A stretch of DNA of 51,634 bases. Source: Ignisphaera sp. Lineage in GTDB: Archaea; Thermoproteota; Thermoprotei_A; Sulfolobales; Ignisphaeraceae. The DNA lies in the NCBI GenBank assembly GCA_025058535.1, contig JANXEL010000057.1, positions 1 to 51,634 on the forward strand, read 5' to 3'. Shown here one piece after another: positions 7,922 through 16,898 of the stretch. Positions within the stretch are counted from its first letter, which is position 1, and each line of letters starts with the position of its first letter. A program made the translations under genes and the position numbers. The notes under the pieces were generated by a model. It had not been told where the DNA came from, searched no databases, and worked only from the letters and a program-made list of their open reading frames with translations.

Positions 7922-9391
7922 TCACACCTTTCTTTCTGCTATTAATGGTATAATGGCAAGTGTAGAGCCCAGCACTATCCATACAGGTGATGGTAGGGAG
8001 AAGAGTAGAGGTGCTGTTAGTGCTCTTGAAACTCCGTGAATGACTACTGCATATATTAGGATGGATTCGCCTATCAATATTGAGATCACTGGATACAGCA
8101 ATTTGCCCCTTTTTATGGGTCTTCTTCCGGATCCAACTATACCTGCTATTGTTATTGGTGCAAGGGGGAGCAAACCTGCGGATGATATTACAGAGAGCTC
8201 CACTATATATCCTATCCTCATCATGCTTGATGCCAGGGCCAGTGTAAGTAGTATGAGTATTGCTGATACCGCTGCTATCCTTGATGCTCTTTCGTTTGGT
8301 TTAACAACAAGCTTTTCATAGAGATCCCTTACTACTGAGCTTGATACGGTTAGCACTATAGAGTTTGCCGTCGAGATTGCTGCTGCTGTTATACCTACAT
8401 AGGCAACTGCTGCTAAAAGTGGGTGGGATAGTGTGAGCATGTATGGTGTTACAAGATCTCTATTCTTTAAAAGAATGTTCTCTGCATCCCCACCCCTCAA
8501 TGCTACATAACTCCTAAATGCCATTCCCAAGAACACGCATATAATGGTGTACATAAAGCCATACAGCGCAAAGTATTTCACAGTTCTTGCATACGACCTT
8601 TCATCCCTGGGTATATAGAGTCTTTGAACAACCTGTGGATTTGTTAGGGCGAAAAATATCCACGGTATAGTGAGACCTAGGAACATCTGAGGACTCCATG
8701 TAAATGAGAGTAGATCGCCGCTGGAACTACCGCTAAGACTTTCAATAAATGTGTTATAGTCTATGTTAGCAGAGGGCAAGAGAAATGCTACTACCCATAT
8801 AGTGACTGCTATACTAGATCCCAGCATCCATATGCCTTGAAAGGCATCAGTCATAGCGACACTCCATAGACCTGCTACAAGTATCCAGAATGCAGTTGCC
8901 ACAAATGCAAAGAGCACACCATATTCATATCCTAGACCAATAGAGCTGAATATCTCTCCCACACCCTTGAGCTGTGCCGAGGTGTACGGCACCAATGTAA
9001 ATAGGTACAGCAGAGAGACGCCGATACCAACTACATTAGAGCCGTATAGATCTGCCAACATTTCGGATGGACTTATCCATCCCCTTCTTCTAGCTTCACG
9101 CCAAATAGTAGGTCCTACTACCCCCAGTATGATAACTGTTGCAGCTAGATAGACTAGCTCAAAGCCCAGGGCAGCAACTCCACCTGTAAACGTTAACCCG
9201 ACCAAACCGACCATCATAAAAGCACTATAGGTTGTTGCAGCATAGGTCATTGCGGATATGAACCCACCGACCCTATAGCCCCCTACAAAAAATTCTCTAG
9301 AGCCTCTTCCAATGAATCTCCTACTTAACCAAGCCACTATAGATCCTGCCATGAAAAATAAGAGTAGAACAGCTATATAGAGTTCCCTCAT
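7922..9391 (-). CDS. Sodium:solute symporter (SSS family)
   Basis: A 489-residue permease with about 13 hydrophobic segments, the usual size for the SSS family. Family features: the N-terminal REFFVGGYRVGGFISAMTYAATTYSAFMMVG region, GWISPSEMLADLYGS, VAGLWSVAMTDAFQGIWML (the conserved helix 6 block) and ITAAAISTANSIVLTVSSSVVRDLYEKLV, which resembles the sodium-site region AAxxSTAdS. Likely a Na+-coupled importer of a small organic solute; PanF/ProP/sugar/acetate cannot be told apart. Its ATG overlaps the stop of the small membrane protein upstream (shared ATGA at 9388-9391), so the two form a translationally coupled unit. The divergent regulator at 9647 probably controls them. Confidence 0.88.
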   Translation of the reverse strand: MRELYIAVLLLFFMAGSIVAWLSRRFIGRGSREFFVGGYRVGGFISAMTYAATTYSAFMMVGLVGLTFTGGVAALGFELVYLAATVIILGVVGPTIWREARRRGWISPSEMLADLYGSNVVGIGVSLLYLFTLVPYTSAQLKGVGEIFSSIGLGYEYGVLFAFVATAFWILVAGLWSVAMTDAFQGIWMLGSSIAVTIWVVAFLLPSANIDYNTFIESLSGSSSGDLLSFTWSPQMFLGLTIPWIFFALTNPQVVQRLYIPRDERSYARTVKYFALYGFMYTIICVFLGMAFRSYVALRGGDAENILLKNRDLVTPYMLTLSHPLLAAVAYVGITAAAISTANSIVLTVSSSVVRDLYEKLVVKPNERASRIAAVSAILILLTLALASSMMRIGYIVELSVISSAGLLPLAPITIAGIVGSGRRPIKRGKLLYPVISILIGESILIYAVVIHGVSRALTAPLLFSLPSPVWIVLGSTLAIIPLIAERKV

Positions 9392-9591
9392 TTCGTTTCA
9401 CCACCCAATGATTTCCCTAAAATTCTCACCCCAATGAGTATAGAGATTACCGTTAAACCAATCCAGTATAATATTATCCCAACTCTACTGGTGCTCACTA
9501 TCAACTCTGAGAACCATTTAAACATTGGAATATAAAATAGACATATGATAGCTGTACCCAATAATACCATAGACCTCATCTGCTTCACCAT
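9388..9591 (-). CDS. Small two-helix membrane protein, SSS transporter partner
   Basis: A 67-residue protein with two hydrophobic segments (MVLLGTAIICLFYIPMF and VGIILYWIGLTVISILIGV). Small proteins of this shape (DUF3311/YhdT-like) are commonly encoded just before SSS symporters and are thought to be subunits or helpers; the family assignment here is by context and architecture. The 4-nt ATGA overlap with the symporter start shows coupling. The ATG at 9591 lies 30 nt from the middle of a TATA element at 9617-9625, so the transcript is nearly leaderless. Confidence 0.75.
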   Translation of the reverse strand: MVKQMRSMVLLGTAIICLFYIPMFKWFSELIVSTSRVGIILYWIGLTVISILIGVRILGKSLGGETK

Positions 9592-9600
9592 TAAACATTC

Positions 9601-9625
9601 GTTCAGAACCGAACAGTTTATAAGC
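9601..9625. promoter_or_regulatory. Bidirectional TATA element with adjacent GTTC/GAAC dyad
   Basis: TTTATAAGC at 9617-9625 reads as TATA on the plus strand; its complement GCTTATAAA works on the minus strand, preceded by an A-rich BRE-like AAAAG. Its centre is 26 nt from the ATG at 9647 and 30 nt from the ATG at 9591, so both divergent mRNAs would start at or a few nt before their first codons. Next to it, GTTC-AGAACC-GAAC (9601-9614) is an inverted repeat well placed as an operator. Confidence 0.6.
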
Positions 9626-9646
9626 TTTTATGCAGTAGACTCTGAT

Positions 9647-10684
9647 ATGAAAGAATTTGAGGAGTGTGGGCTTTATATGACCTCGGAAATTTCTCAGAGA
9701 ATTCTCGATATGCTCTCTAGAAACCTTGATGGCATACCACAGTCGTATCTGCATAGAGCGGTGGGTGTTTCGAAATCATACATAAGTATGATTTTGAAGA
9801 ATATGGAGAGGTCCGGCATTATTTATAGAATTAGGATTGGAAATTCGTACATAGTTAAGCTAGCAAGTAGAGCTACACAAATTTGTAATAAGCTGAAGCT
9901 CGGTATTGTGTGGTCGAGCGAATACCTTTTCCTAGGCCATTTTGCCAAGGCTCTCAAGGACATTCTTAACGTGGATCTATCAATCAATGTATACCCTAGT
10001 GCGCTACAAGCAACATCAGCCATCGCTAGAGGCGAGATAGATGCTGTTCTCAGCCCATTGATTACACAGCTATTTGCACACATCCTCACCAGAAATGTAC
10101 TAATAGTTGGTGGTGGTGCTGGTGGGGGTGCTAAGATATATAAGTTTCCTAAAAGTAGGTCGAGTACTACAATATCTAGTGAGACATCCTCAATGGATTT
10201 ATGCAGACTAGTCGCAGTAAGAAAAGGTATGGTTGAAGAGGAAGATGTGAAGTACTTTACTACTCCAAGTGAAGCAATAGAAATTATTAGAATGGGTAGA
10301 GCAAGACATGCAGTTTTATGGCACCCTCTAACAGAGCACATCAAGAATGTGGAGCATAGTGTGGTCGCAGAGTGCGGTGAATTTGAGGAATTAACGCACT
10401 GCTGTACTCTAGCCATATCAAGAAACGTTGGCACGGAATTGGTTGAGAAAATTTCAAGTATATATAAAAGTGCTATAGACAAGTTCGTAAAACAGCCCCT
10501 AAGGTACATAGATTGGTACTCTTCAATAACAGGAATAGATGCAGCTACTCTTAAAGAAGGATTAAAGACCTATACATATACGCCAGAAATCAGTATTAGA
10601 AGTATTCATAGAGTTGTGGAGACTCTTGGTTTAAGCATACCACAGAAAAGCACATTACTCAACGCTATTCTACTCCACTCCTAG
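9647..10684 (+). CDS. Transcriptional regulator: winged HTH fused to a substrate-binding-protein-like domain
   Basis: About 345 residues. Residues 10-70 form a winged helix-turn-helix (RILDMLSRNLDGIPQSYLHR, VSKSYISMILKNMERSGIIYR) of MarR/IclR-like type. The rest resembles a periplasmic-binding-protein fold used as a ligand sensor: LGIVWSSEYLFLGHFAKAL, then ATSAIARGEIDAVLSPLITQ, VRKGMVEEEDVKYFTTPSEAIEIIRMGRARHAVLWHPL and a C-terminal helical part. A glycine-rich loop (IVGGGAGGGAK) sits in the middle. There is no signal peptide, consistent with a cytosolic sensor. The start at ATG 9647 is chosen because it lies exactly 26 nt after the TATA centre (leaderless); longer frames upstream would cross the promoter. 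It diverges from the symporter operon and probably controls that operon and itself. Confidence 0.72.
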   Translation: MKEFEECGLYMTSEISQRILDMLSRNLDGIPQSYLHRAVGVSKSYISMILKNMERSGIIYRIRIGNSYIVKLASRATQICNKLKLGIVWSSEYLFLGHFAKALKDILNVDLSINVYPSALQATSAIARGEIDAVLSPLITQLFAHILTRNVLIVGGGAGGGAKIYKFPKSRSSTTISSETSSMDLCRLVAVRKGMVEEEDVKYFTTPSEAIEIIRMGRARHAVLWHPLTEHIKNVEHSVVAECGEFEELTHCCTLAISRNVGTELVEKISSIYKSAIDKFVKQPLRYIDWYSSITGIDAATLKEGLKTYTYTPEISIRSIHRVVETLGLSIPQKSTLLNAILLHS

Positions 10685-11034
10685 GTTATTCTGCTAGAGG
10701 TGTGAGCCACGGTATAAAGTAGAGTTTTTGGGTGTAGCACTGAGGTGACCAATATTCACAGGAATGCTTCCATCAGTGCATCATAGATGTGACGCCGAGC
10801 CTAACGTGCACATAATCGCCCACACCCAGTCCTATGGATCTAGCAGATAGCAAGGTTGTTTGAGTACTCAACATTCAATTTAAAGGCCTTATATAGCACT
10901 ACCTGAATCTAGCTAAAAGGTGCTAACCACCTTAGGGGTAGAGGCTGGGTAAAGAGAGGCACGAGCTTGCAAAGGTTAAACATTGGTGGCTGCAAGGGTC
11001 AACACGCATTGAAAATATTGGCTAGATGTGAACC
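10685..11034. other. Intergenic region downstream of regulator and ABC genes
   Basis: About 350 bases between convergent genes. It contains a perfect palindrome TGAGTACTCA at 10861-10870, a TATA-like CCTTATATAG near 10887, and a short hairpin AAGGTG-CTAAC-CACCTT at 10917-10933. No open frame with a plausible start was seen. A small RNA transcribed rightward from the TATA-like box is conceivable but unsupported. Confidence 0.35.
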
Positions 11035-12003
11035 TTATCTCTCATAAAGCCAACACTTAACCTTTACGCCATTGACTGTAAACTCTGGTGGAACCTGCTC
11101 AAAGCACTTCTTCATGGCATGAGGGCATCTGGCGACATATTTACATCCTCTGGCAAGGAACTCCTTTTCCTCTATTGTTGCAGTCAATTTTATTGCCTTT
11201 AACCATTTTTCCTTCCATCTAGGATCTGGTACGGGCGCCGATAGTAACAGCGTCTGTGTGTAGGGATGGAGAGGCTCGATAAATACTTTATCCACAGGTC
11301 CCTGCTCTACAACCCAACCTCTATACATTATAGCTACATAGTCACTTATGTAGTAGGCTGTTGAAAGGTCGTGTGTGATGTATATAAACGATATCTTAAG
11401 ATCATCTCTGAACTCCTTAAACAGGTTCACTATAGTTACTCTAAGCGATGCATCTAGCATTGAAACAGGTTCGTCAGCTAGTATAAGCCTCGGCTTTGTG
11501 ATCAGTGCTCTAGCAATTGATACCCTTTGTAGCTCTCCTCCGGAGAACTCGGATGGGTACTTACCCTTGACCTTCTCCAGGCTCAATCCAACTCTCTTGA
11601 GGACCTCCTCTATGTGGTTCTCGATCTCACTCTCATTAATTCTAGCAACATTTTTAGCCGTTTCATAGAGGTAGCTGTAAACTTTCTTTAATGGATTGAA
11701 TGTGGCATAGGGATCTTGAAATACCGCCTGAACCTCTTTTCTAAACCACACTAAATCCTCTCCCTTAAGCCTGTGTATATCTCTACCCCTGTAGAGAACC
11801 TCACCATACTCCGGTACGTGAACCCCTAAAATTATCCTTGCAAGAGTTGTCTTACCAGAGCCGCTCTCACCAGCAACAGTGAATATAAATGGCTTGTCCT
11901 CAAGGCTTAGCGAGACCTCATCCACAGCTCTGAATTCAAAACCGAATAAACCATACCTGAATATCTTTACAACATTTTTTACCTCCAGTAGAGTGTTGCT
12001 CAT
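11035..12003 (-). CDS. Oligopeptide/dipeptide-type ABC transporter ATPase (OppF/DppF-like)
   Basis: About 322 residues. ATPase of a peptide- or sugar-oligomer importer of the Opp/Dpp family. Walker A is [14 protein letters not shown], the Q-loop [13 protein letters not shown], the signature [14 protein letters not shown], Walker [13 protein letters not shown] and the switch His in [14 protein letters not shown]. The C-terminal oligopeptide-type domain has [18 protein letters not shown] and a four-cysteine cluster region ([17 protein letters not shown] ... CW), a known feature of this family. The start is ATG 12003, with GAGGTGA 6 nt upstream; a longer reading would overlap the upstream ATPase. 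It follows that gene by 5 nt. The gap between this gene and the next one downstream holds no permease or binding protein. Confidence 0.9.
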   Translation of the reverse strand: MSNTLLEVKNVVKIFRYGLFGFEFRAVDEVSLSLEDKPFIFTVAGESGSGKTTLARIILGVHVPEYGEVLYRGRDIHRLKGEDLVWFRKEVQAVFQDPYATFNPLKKVYSYLYETAKNVARINESEIENHIEEVLKRVGLSLEKVKGKYPSEFSGGELQRVSIARALITKPRLILADEPVSMLDASLRVTIVNLFKEFRDDLKISFIYITHDLSTAYYISDYVAIMYRGWVVEQGPVDKVFIEPLHPYTQTLLLSAPVPDPRWKEKWLKAIKLTATIEEKEFLARGCKYVARCPHAMKKCFEQVPPEFTVNGVKVKCWLYER

Positions 12004-12008
12004 GTACA

Positions 12009-13028
12009 TCACCTCTTCACGTATAGCCAGCATGAAACGAACTTCTCTTTATCGATCTCAATTATGGGTGGCTCCTCCCTCCTACACACATCCATTGCAT
12101 AAGGACACCTGGGATGAAATCTACAGCCGGGAGGAGGATTTATGAGATCTGGCGGGTGACCCGCTAACCCCTTTCTAAGCGTCTTATCACCTATTCTTGG
12201 AAGAGATTCTATCAGAGCCTTGGTGTATGGATGTAGGGGGTTCTCAAAAGTGTCATTAGTTGCCCCTAGCTCAACACCCTTACCAGCATACATAATCAGA
12301 ATTCTATTTGTAACCATAGCCTGAACACCCATATCGTGAGTCACCACAATCAGTGTATTCTTCAGCTCCCTCTGTTTATCTAGTAACATCTGCAGCACTC
12401 CCCTTTGAACAACAACATCTACAGCTGTTGTAGGCTCATCAGCCAGCACAACCCTTGGTCTAAGCATGAGGGCGAGAGCTATCACTATCCTCTGCCTCAT
12501 ACCTCCAGAGAGCTGATGTGGATAGGCATTTAGAACTTCCTTACTAAGTCCAACGTTCTCCACATAATCTCTAGCAATGTTGTAGGCTTCATCCCTATCC
12601 ACATTCATATGGGTGCTGATGGTTTCAATAAAATGGTCACGTATTCTCTGAAGGGGGTTTAGCACGTTCATAGAGTTCTGTGGTATATAGGATATATACT
12701 TCCACCATACAGATGTTCTATCCTTAACCGCAAGAATGTCAATACTCTGCTCATTAGCTCTGAGGACAACCTTTCCCTTCTTTACTACAAGTGGTGCTCT
12801 TGTAAATCCATATAAAATTTTCAAGAGCGTAGACTTTCCACAGCCGGACTCCCCGGCTATTCCGAGAACTTCATTATTCCTTGCATAAAAACTTACATTG
12901 CTTACTGCATCGACATACGCCGGAGTGTCGTTAACTGTAATACTATATCCTCCCGTAAGATCAATAGCTTCCAGCACTCTGTCAAGCATTATTGACGTCT
13001 CTCTATCAACAATCTCTCTCTTTGCCAT
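12009..13028 (-). CDS. Oligopeptide/dipeptide-type ABC transporter ATPase (OppD/DppD-like)
   Basis: A 339-residue ATPase, first gene of a two-gene operon with the OppF-like gene. Walker A is [15 protein letters not shown], the Q-loop [14 protein letters not shown], the signature [15 protein letters not shown], Walker [14 protein letters not shown] and the switch His in [11 protein letters not shown]. The C-terminal extension contains [34 protein letters not shown] and SCWL. Opp-type importers need two different ATPases, two permeases and a lipid- or membrane-anchored binding protein; only the ATPases are present here, so they must work with permeases encoded elsewhere. The ATG at 13028 is preceded by GGTAG, and a TATA-like TAAATTTTTAAAAC lies about 35 nt upstream. 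In Crenarchaeota such systems often import sugar oligomers rather than peptides, so the substrate is open. Confidence 0.9.
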   Translation of the reverse strand: MAKREIVDRETSIMLDRVLEAIDLTGGYSITVNDTPAYVDAVSNVSFYARNNEVLGIAGESGCGKSTLLKILYGFTRAPLVVKKGKVVLRANEQSIDILAVKDRTSVWWKYISYIPQNSMNVLNPLQRIRDHFIETISTHMNVDRDEAYNIARDYVENVGLSKEVLNAYPHQLSGGMRQRIVIALALMLRPRVVLADEPTTAVDVVVQRGVLQMLLDKQRELKNTLIVVTHDMGVQAMVTNRILIMYAGKGVELGATNDTFENPLHPYTKALIESLPRIGDKTLRKGLAGHPPDLINPPPGCRFHPRCPYAMDVCRREEPPIIEIDKEKFVSCWLYVKR

Positions 13029-13277
13029 TAGAATTCTACCACTATTGATATTAGATGTCCGGTTTTAAAAATTTATTGTCTATACATACACCAGCGACTC
13101 TCAGTGTCCACACCCACCCGTTGAAGCAGCACTCAGGGCTACTGCAATACCATTCTATTACTGAAACCATCCGTGTATAGGATGGATCGTAACTCGACTA
13201 CATTTAGCAAACTGTATTTATTTCAACTAAGATTATAATGCTACCCATCTCACACTCTAAAGAATGTGGCGCTGTGC

Positions 13278-14300
13278 ATGGTTGTCTCTATTGTCTTAAC
13301 AGGTGTAGCTGTATGCGACATCATAATTGCTGGTCTTGAGCGTGTAGCAGAACCTGGTGATATAGTGTACGTTACGGGACTGTCATCTATAGAGATTGGT
13401 GGCCACCCGTGCAATATATCTATAGATCTTGTCAAGATGGGTTACAGGTCTGGCGACATTATTACCGTTAGCTCTGTTGGTAATGATCTCTGTGGCAAAT
13501 TTATTTTGAACACCCTTAGGAGTTATGGTATTGTAACCGAGTTTCAGATTCATAGAGATGCCCAAACCAATAAGAATATTATTCTGGTTGTTAAAAACGA
13601 AGACAGAAGGTTTCATGTTGATGTAGATGCAACCACTAGGCTGTCCATAGATCACGTTATTAGTGTTATTGAAAGGTATAGACCTAGGCTATTCTATATA
13701 GCACCCGGTCTCTTGGGCAGTGTTGATGAAAGGCTTAGAGATGTCCTCACAGTGTCGAGGAGGCTCAACGCTATAAATATGATTGACATAGGAGCTGCTA
13801 AACCTTTTGGTAAGAAGGGATGGGATTTTCTTATAGACTCACTTAACAGTGTTGACATATTTCATGCAAACCTGTATGAGATTAGAAGAGTGTTTGGTAT
13901 TGACAGTATTAGTAGAGCTGCAAAGAGTCTCCTTAATCAAGGTGTTAGGATTGTGTTGATAACAGATGGAGAGAATGGAGCTTATCTTGCGAAGGATGGC
14001 TACTTAGTGTACCAGCCTGCATTTAAAGTAGAAGTTATTGATCCTACAGGTGCTGGAGACGCCTTTCAAGCGGGCTTTATATACAAATTAATTGATGCAT
14101 TGAATGGTGATTTGAACATGCTAGATACGTTAGAGCTAGGGGAGCTAAAGCACGTACTTCTATGGGCTCAAGCCTCAGGAGCTTCATGCGTAATGGGAGT
14201 AGGTGCTACAACGTCCGTCTCACGGAAAAACATAAATCAGCTTATTTCGAGTCAAGGGGATAGCATTCTGAGAGCTACGAAGATATGCACTATAGAATAG
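13278..14300 (+). CDS. PfkB-family carbohydrate kinase
   Basis: About 340 residues of the ribokinase/PfkB fold. The N-terminal substrate region has GGHPCNISIDLVKMGY and SVGNDLCGKFI; the C-terminal signature DPTGAGDAFQAGFIY supplies the catalytic Asp and the anion hole. HANLYEIRRVFG and VLITDGENGAYLAKDGY are also typical. Which sugar is phosphorylated cannot be read. The start is either ATG 13278 or a GTG at 13266; a TATA-like GATTATAATG centred near 13236 predicts transcription from about 13262, compatible with both. It is convergent with the second PfkB kinase, with about 70 nt between their stop codons, and the two proteins are only distantly alike. Confidence 0.85.
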   Translation: MVVSIVLTGVAVCDIIIAGLERVAEPGDIVYVTGLSSIEIGGHPCNISIDLVKMGYRSGDIITVSSVGNDLCGKFILNTLRSYGIVTEFQIHRDAQTNKNIILVVKNEDRRFHVDVDATTRLSIDHVISVIERYRPRLFYIAPGLLGSVDERLRDVLTVSRRLNAINMIDIGAAKPFGKKGWDFLIDSLNSVDIFHANLYEIRRVFGIDSISRAAKSLLNQGVRIVLITDGENGAYLAKDGYLVYQPAFKVEVIDPTGAGDAFQAGFIYKLIDALNGDLNMLDTLELGELKHVLLWAQASGASCVMGVGATTSVSRKNINQLISSQGDSILRATKICTIE

Positions 14301-14371
14301 CCAACACTATTCAGAGTGAGCTTCGCATAAATCATCTAGAGAAGAGGGTGGAGCGACGTTTATAGGCTTAG

Positions 14372-15337
14372 CTACTTGGTGCTGGTACCTCGTGATTTGA
14401 TAAACTCTTCTAGCTCACTTCTTCTTGGAAACGCAGTTACCGCACCTCTTTTAAGGCATTTAAGAGCCCCTGCCGCATTTGCATAGCTCATCGATGTTCT
14501 AAGATCTCTGCGCTCGAGAATGTGATTCACTATGAATGTCGCTGTCCATGCATCCCCAGCTCCGGTGGTATCAATAGGCTCTATTCTGTACGCAGGCATG
14601 TATAGTTCTTCCTCTTTCGTAACTACGTACGAGCCCATTGCTCCAAGTCTCACTGCAACTATACCAATGTTTGGATACCTCTCCATGATTTTTATAGCTG
14701 TGTGCCTATAGTCTCTGGAACCAAAGATGCTCTCGATTTCATCGAGCCCAATTGAGATCATTGTTGAGGTTCTTATGTATCTATCCATACGTTCTAGAGC
14801 TCTACCACCGCCACCCCATATATCCCACCTATAATTTGGATCTATAGATACATGGAGTCCTGCATCAAAAGCTCTCTTCATGACTGTATACACACTTTCG
14901 CTAAGAGGTGGATATGCTGTGGCTACACCAGAGACGTGCACGACTTTAGCCTTTAGAATTTCATCTAGATTAATGTCACTAACATCTAACATAGTATCCG
15001 CCGTTTTTACCCAAGGCTCTCTATAGAAAAAGAAATCTCTCTCGCCGCTTTTGTGATGAATAACAAATGCTAAACTGGTTCTAGCCTCCTTCCTTACGAG
15101 CCACCTTGTGTCAACTCCTTCATGTTCAAGGAAGTTTCTCAGCATGTCTCCAAATGAATCATTACCAACAGCACCGATGAAGGCTGATCTGTGATTAAGT
15201 CTAGCTACACCCACTGCAACATTAGCTGGAGCACCACCAAAATGTATTTCGAATCTCAGCCCATCTCTATAAACACCAGGTTCAGTAGGTATTACATCTA
15301 CTAGTATTTCGCCCATGCAGACTACATCGATAGACAA
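14372..15337 (-). CDS. PfkB-family sugar kinase (fructokinase / 2-keto-3-deoxygluconate kinase-like)
   Basis: A 321-residue kinase with the classic motifs: EILVDVIPTEPG near the N-terminus, FGGAPANVAVGVARL, GAVGNDSFGDML, SIDPNYRWDIW and the ATP/anion-hole signature DTTGAGDAWTATFIVN. The NYRxxxW block is common in KDG kinases and fructokinases. The start is TTG 15337: GGGGTG lies 4 nt upstream, and the conserved VVCMGEILVD follows at residue 5. It diverges from a glycerate 2-kinase gene. Together they would fit an archaeal Entner-Doudoroff pathway, where KDG kinase opens the semi-phosphorylative branch and glycerate kinase closes the non-phosphorylative one; that pathway role is inference from the neighbour, and fructokinase remains possible. 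Confidence 0.85.
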   Translation of the reverse strand: MSIDVVCMGEILVDVIPTEPGVYRDGLRFEIHFGGAPANVAVGVARLNHRSAFIGAVGNDSFGDMLRNFLEHEGVDTRWLVRKEARTSLAFVIHHKSGERDFFFYREPWVKTADTMLDVSDINLDEILKAKVVHVSGVATAYPPLSESVYTVMKRAFDAGLHVSIDPNYRWDIWGGGGRALERMDRYIRTSTMISIGLDEIESIFGSRDYRHTAIKIMERYPNIGIVAVRLGAMGSYVVTKEEELYMPAYRIEPIDTTGAGDAWTATFIVNHILERRDLRTSMSYANAAGALKCLKRGAVTAFPRRSELEEFIKSRGTSTK

Positions 15338-15499
15338 TAAGCACCCCTAAGCCTCTGTTTAAGTTCCGGCTTAAAACTCTTTCTTTTATCAATTCTAATA
15401 AGGATTTAAACCTCAATGAGCATTGATTAAGTAGTGCACCTTGCCACATACAGAAGGCACTTTCAAATAACTTTTAATTTGGATTTAATTACTGTATCT

Positions 15500-16858
15500 A
15501 TGGTGCAGACTTTGAATTTTATAAAGAATAGATCTGAGTTGGAGAGGGATTATCTACATCGAATTGCTCTAGATGTGATAGAATACGGTTTAGAGTCCGC
15601 AGATCCATATAATGCTGTCCTCTCATCTATTAGTGTTAGAGATAATACCATTTACATAAAGAACCTTGAGATTAAAATTTTTGGCAGAATCCATGTTGTT
15701 GGTTTTGGTAAAGCATCAAAGAGAATGACAAACGCTTTGTACGATGTCTTAAGCGAGCGTATTGTAGGTGGCATTGTCATCTCTCCCGAAGATCCAAGCA
15801 TAGTGGGCCCAGTAGAAGTTGTTAAAGGTGATCATCCAATACCTGGTAACAACACACTGAGGTCATCCCAAAAGCTGCTGGAATACCTCCAAAATAATGT
15901 TGGCGAGAATGATGTGGTATTTATACTCATTTCAGGAGGAGGTTCTGCACTATTTGAAGTTCCAGAGCACAACATCACTCTTGATGATGTTGGCAAACTA
16001 ACTAAAGAACTTATGAGAAGAGGTGCTGATATATTTGAACTTAATGCTGTTAGAAAGAGGTTTTCAAGGGTCAAAGGTGGCAAGCTTCTTAATTACGTGA
16101 AAGCAAAGACAACAGTATCTATAATTGTAAGTGATGTTGTTGGAGATCGTCTTGATACAATCGCATCCGGACCTACAGCACCTGATGAAACAACCTACAA
16201 GGATGTATATAACATCTTAACCAGACGTAGACTGTGGGACGAAATACCGGATAGAATGAGGAGCATTATAGAGGCTGGACTGCGCGGCGAGCTACTTGAC
16301 ACCCCTAAACCTGGCGATCCCATATTCTCTAGGGTCCACAACGTTGTAGTGGCTAGTAACGCCATCGCTCTTGAATCTATGGCCAGGAAAATTGAGGGGT
16401 ATGGTTTTAAGCCACTGATATTAACATCCATGATTGAAGGAGAGGCCAGAGAGATTGGTAAAGTACTTGCATCTATAATAAAGAGCATCATATTATACTC
16501 TAAACCAATACAGAAGCCCGCGGCTCTACTTGCAGGTGGAGAGACCGTAGTCACTGTAAAGGGTGATGGTATTGGTGGAAGGAATCAAGAGCTCTGCCTC
16601 TCCCTAGCAGCATCTATAAGGGGGCTAGAGACTGTAGCGGTATGTATAGGTACGGATGGCATAGATGGTGTAAGTCCAGCTGCAGGAGCAGTAGTAGACG
16701 GCTCTACAGTTGATGAAGGCTATGAAGCTGGGCTGGATCCAGCAAGATACCTTGAAAATAATGATAGTTATGGATACTTCTCCAAGATTGGTAGAGCAAT
16801 TATAACAGGCTACACGGGTACGAATGTGAATGACGTGTTTCTAGCGTTAATAAAATAG
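15500..16858 (+). CDS. gckA: Glycerate 2-kinase (MOFRL family)
   Basis: About 452 residues, normal for the family. It phosphorylates D-glycerate to 2-phosphoglycerate with ATP. Motifs: VVGFGKASKRM, VIVKGDHP-type segment read as VKGDHPIPG, FILISGGGSALFEVP, ELNAVRKRFSRVKGG, VSDVVGDRLDTIASGPTAPD, then the MOFRL domain with GGETVVTVKGDGIGGRNQEL, CIGTDGIDGVSPAAGAVVD and TGTNVNDVFLALI. The start is ATG 15500, because a TATA-like CTTTTAATTT at 15472-15481 is 24 nt upstream, implying a leaderless mRNA; an earlier GTG at 15434 would lie before the promoter. In archaea this enzyme completes the non-phosphorylative Entner-Doudoroff route; the divergent sugar kinase supports a sugar-acid catabolic setting. 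Confidence 0.92.
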   Translation: MVQTLNFIKNRSELERDYLHRIALDVIEYGLESADPYNAVLSSISVRDNTIYIKNLEIKIFGRIHVVGFGKASKRMTNALYDVLSERIVGGIVISPEDPSIVGPVEVVKGDHPIPGNNTLRSSQKLLEYLQNNVGENDVVFILISGGGSALFEVPEHNITLDDVGKLTKELMRRGADIFELNAVRKRFSRVKGGKLLNYVKAKTTVSIIVSDVVGDRLDTIASGPTAPDETTYKDVYNILTRRRLWDEIPDRMRSIIEAGLRGELLDTPKPGDPIFSRVHNVVVASNAIALESMARKIEGYGFKPLILTSMIEGEAREIGKVLASIIKSIILYSKPIQKPAALLAGGETVVTVKGDGIGGRNQELCLSLAASIRGLETVAVCIGTDGIDGVSPAAGAVVDGSTVDEGYEAGLDPARYLENNDSYGYFSKIGRAIITGYTGTNVNDVFLALIK

Positions 16859-16898
16859 CACCACACCTTAAATTCGGTTCAAACATAGAGAGTCTATC

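Noticed and set aside
9823-10509. Long open frame antisense to the HTH regulator
   Set aside because: Mirror of a real coding frame; composition (Ser/Leu/Thr-rich) is typical of antisense shadows, and the opposite frame carries recognisable HTH motifs.
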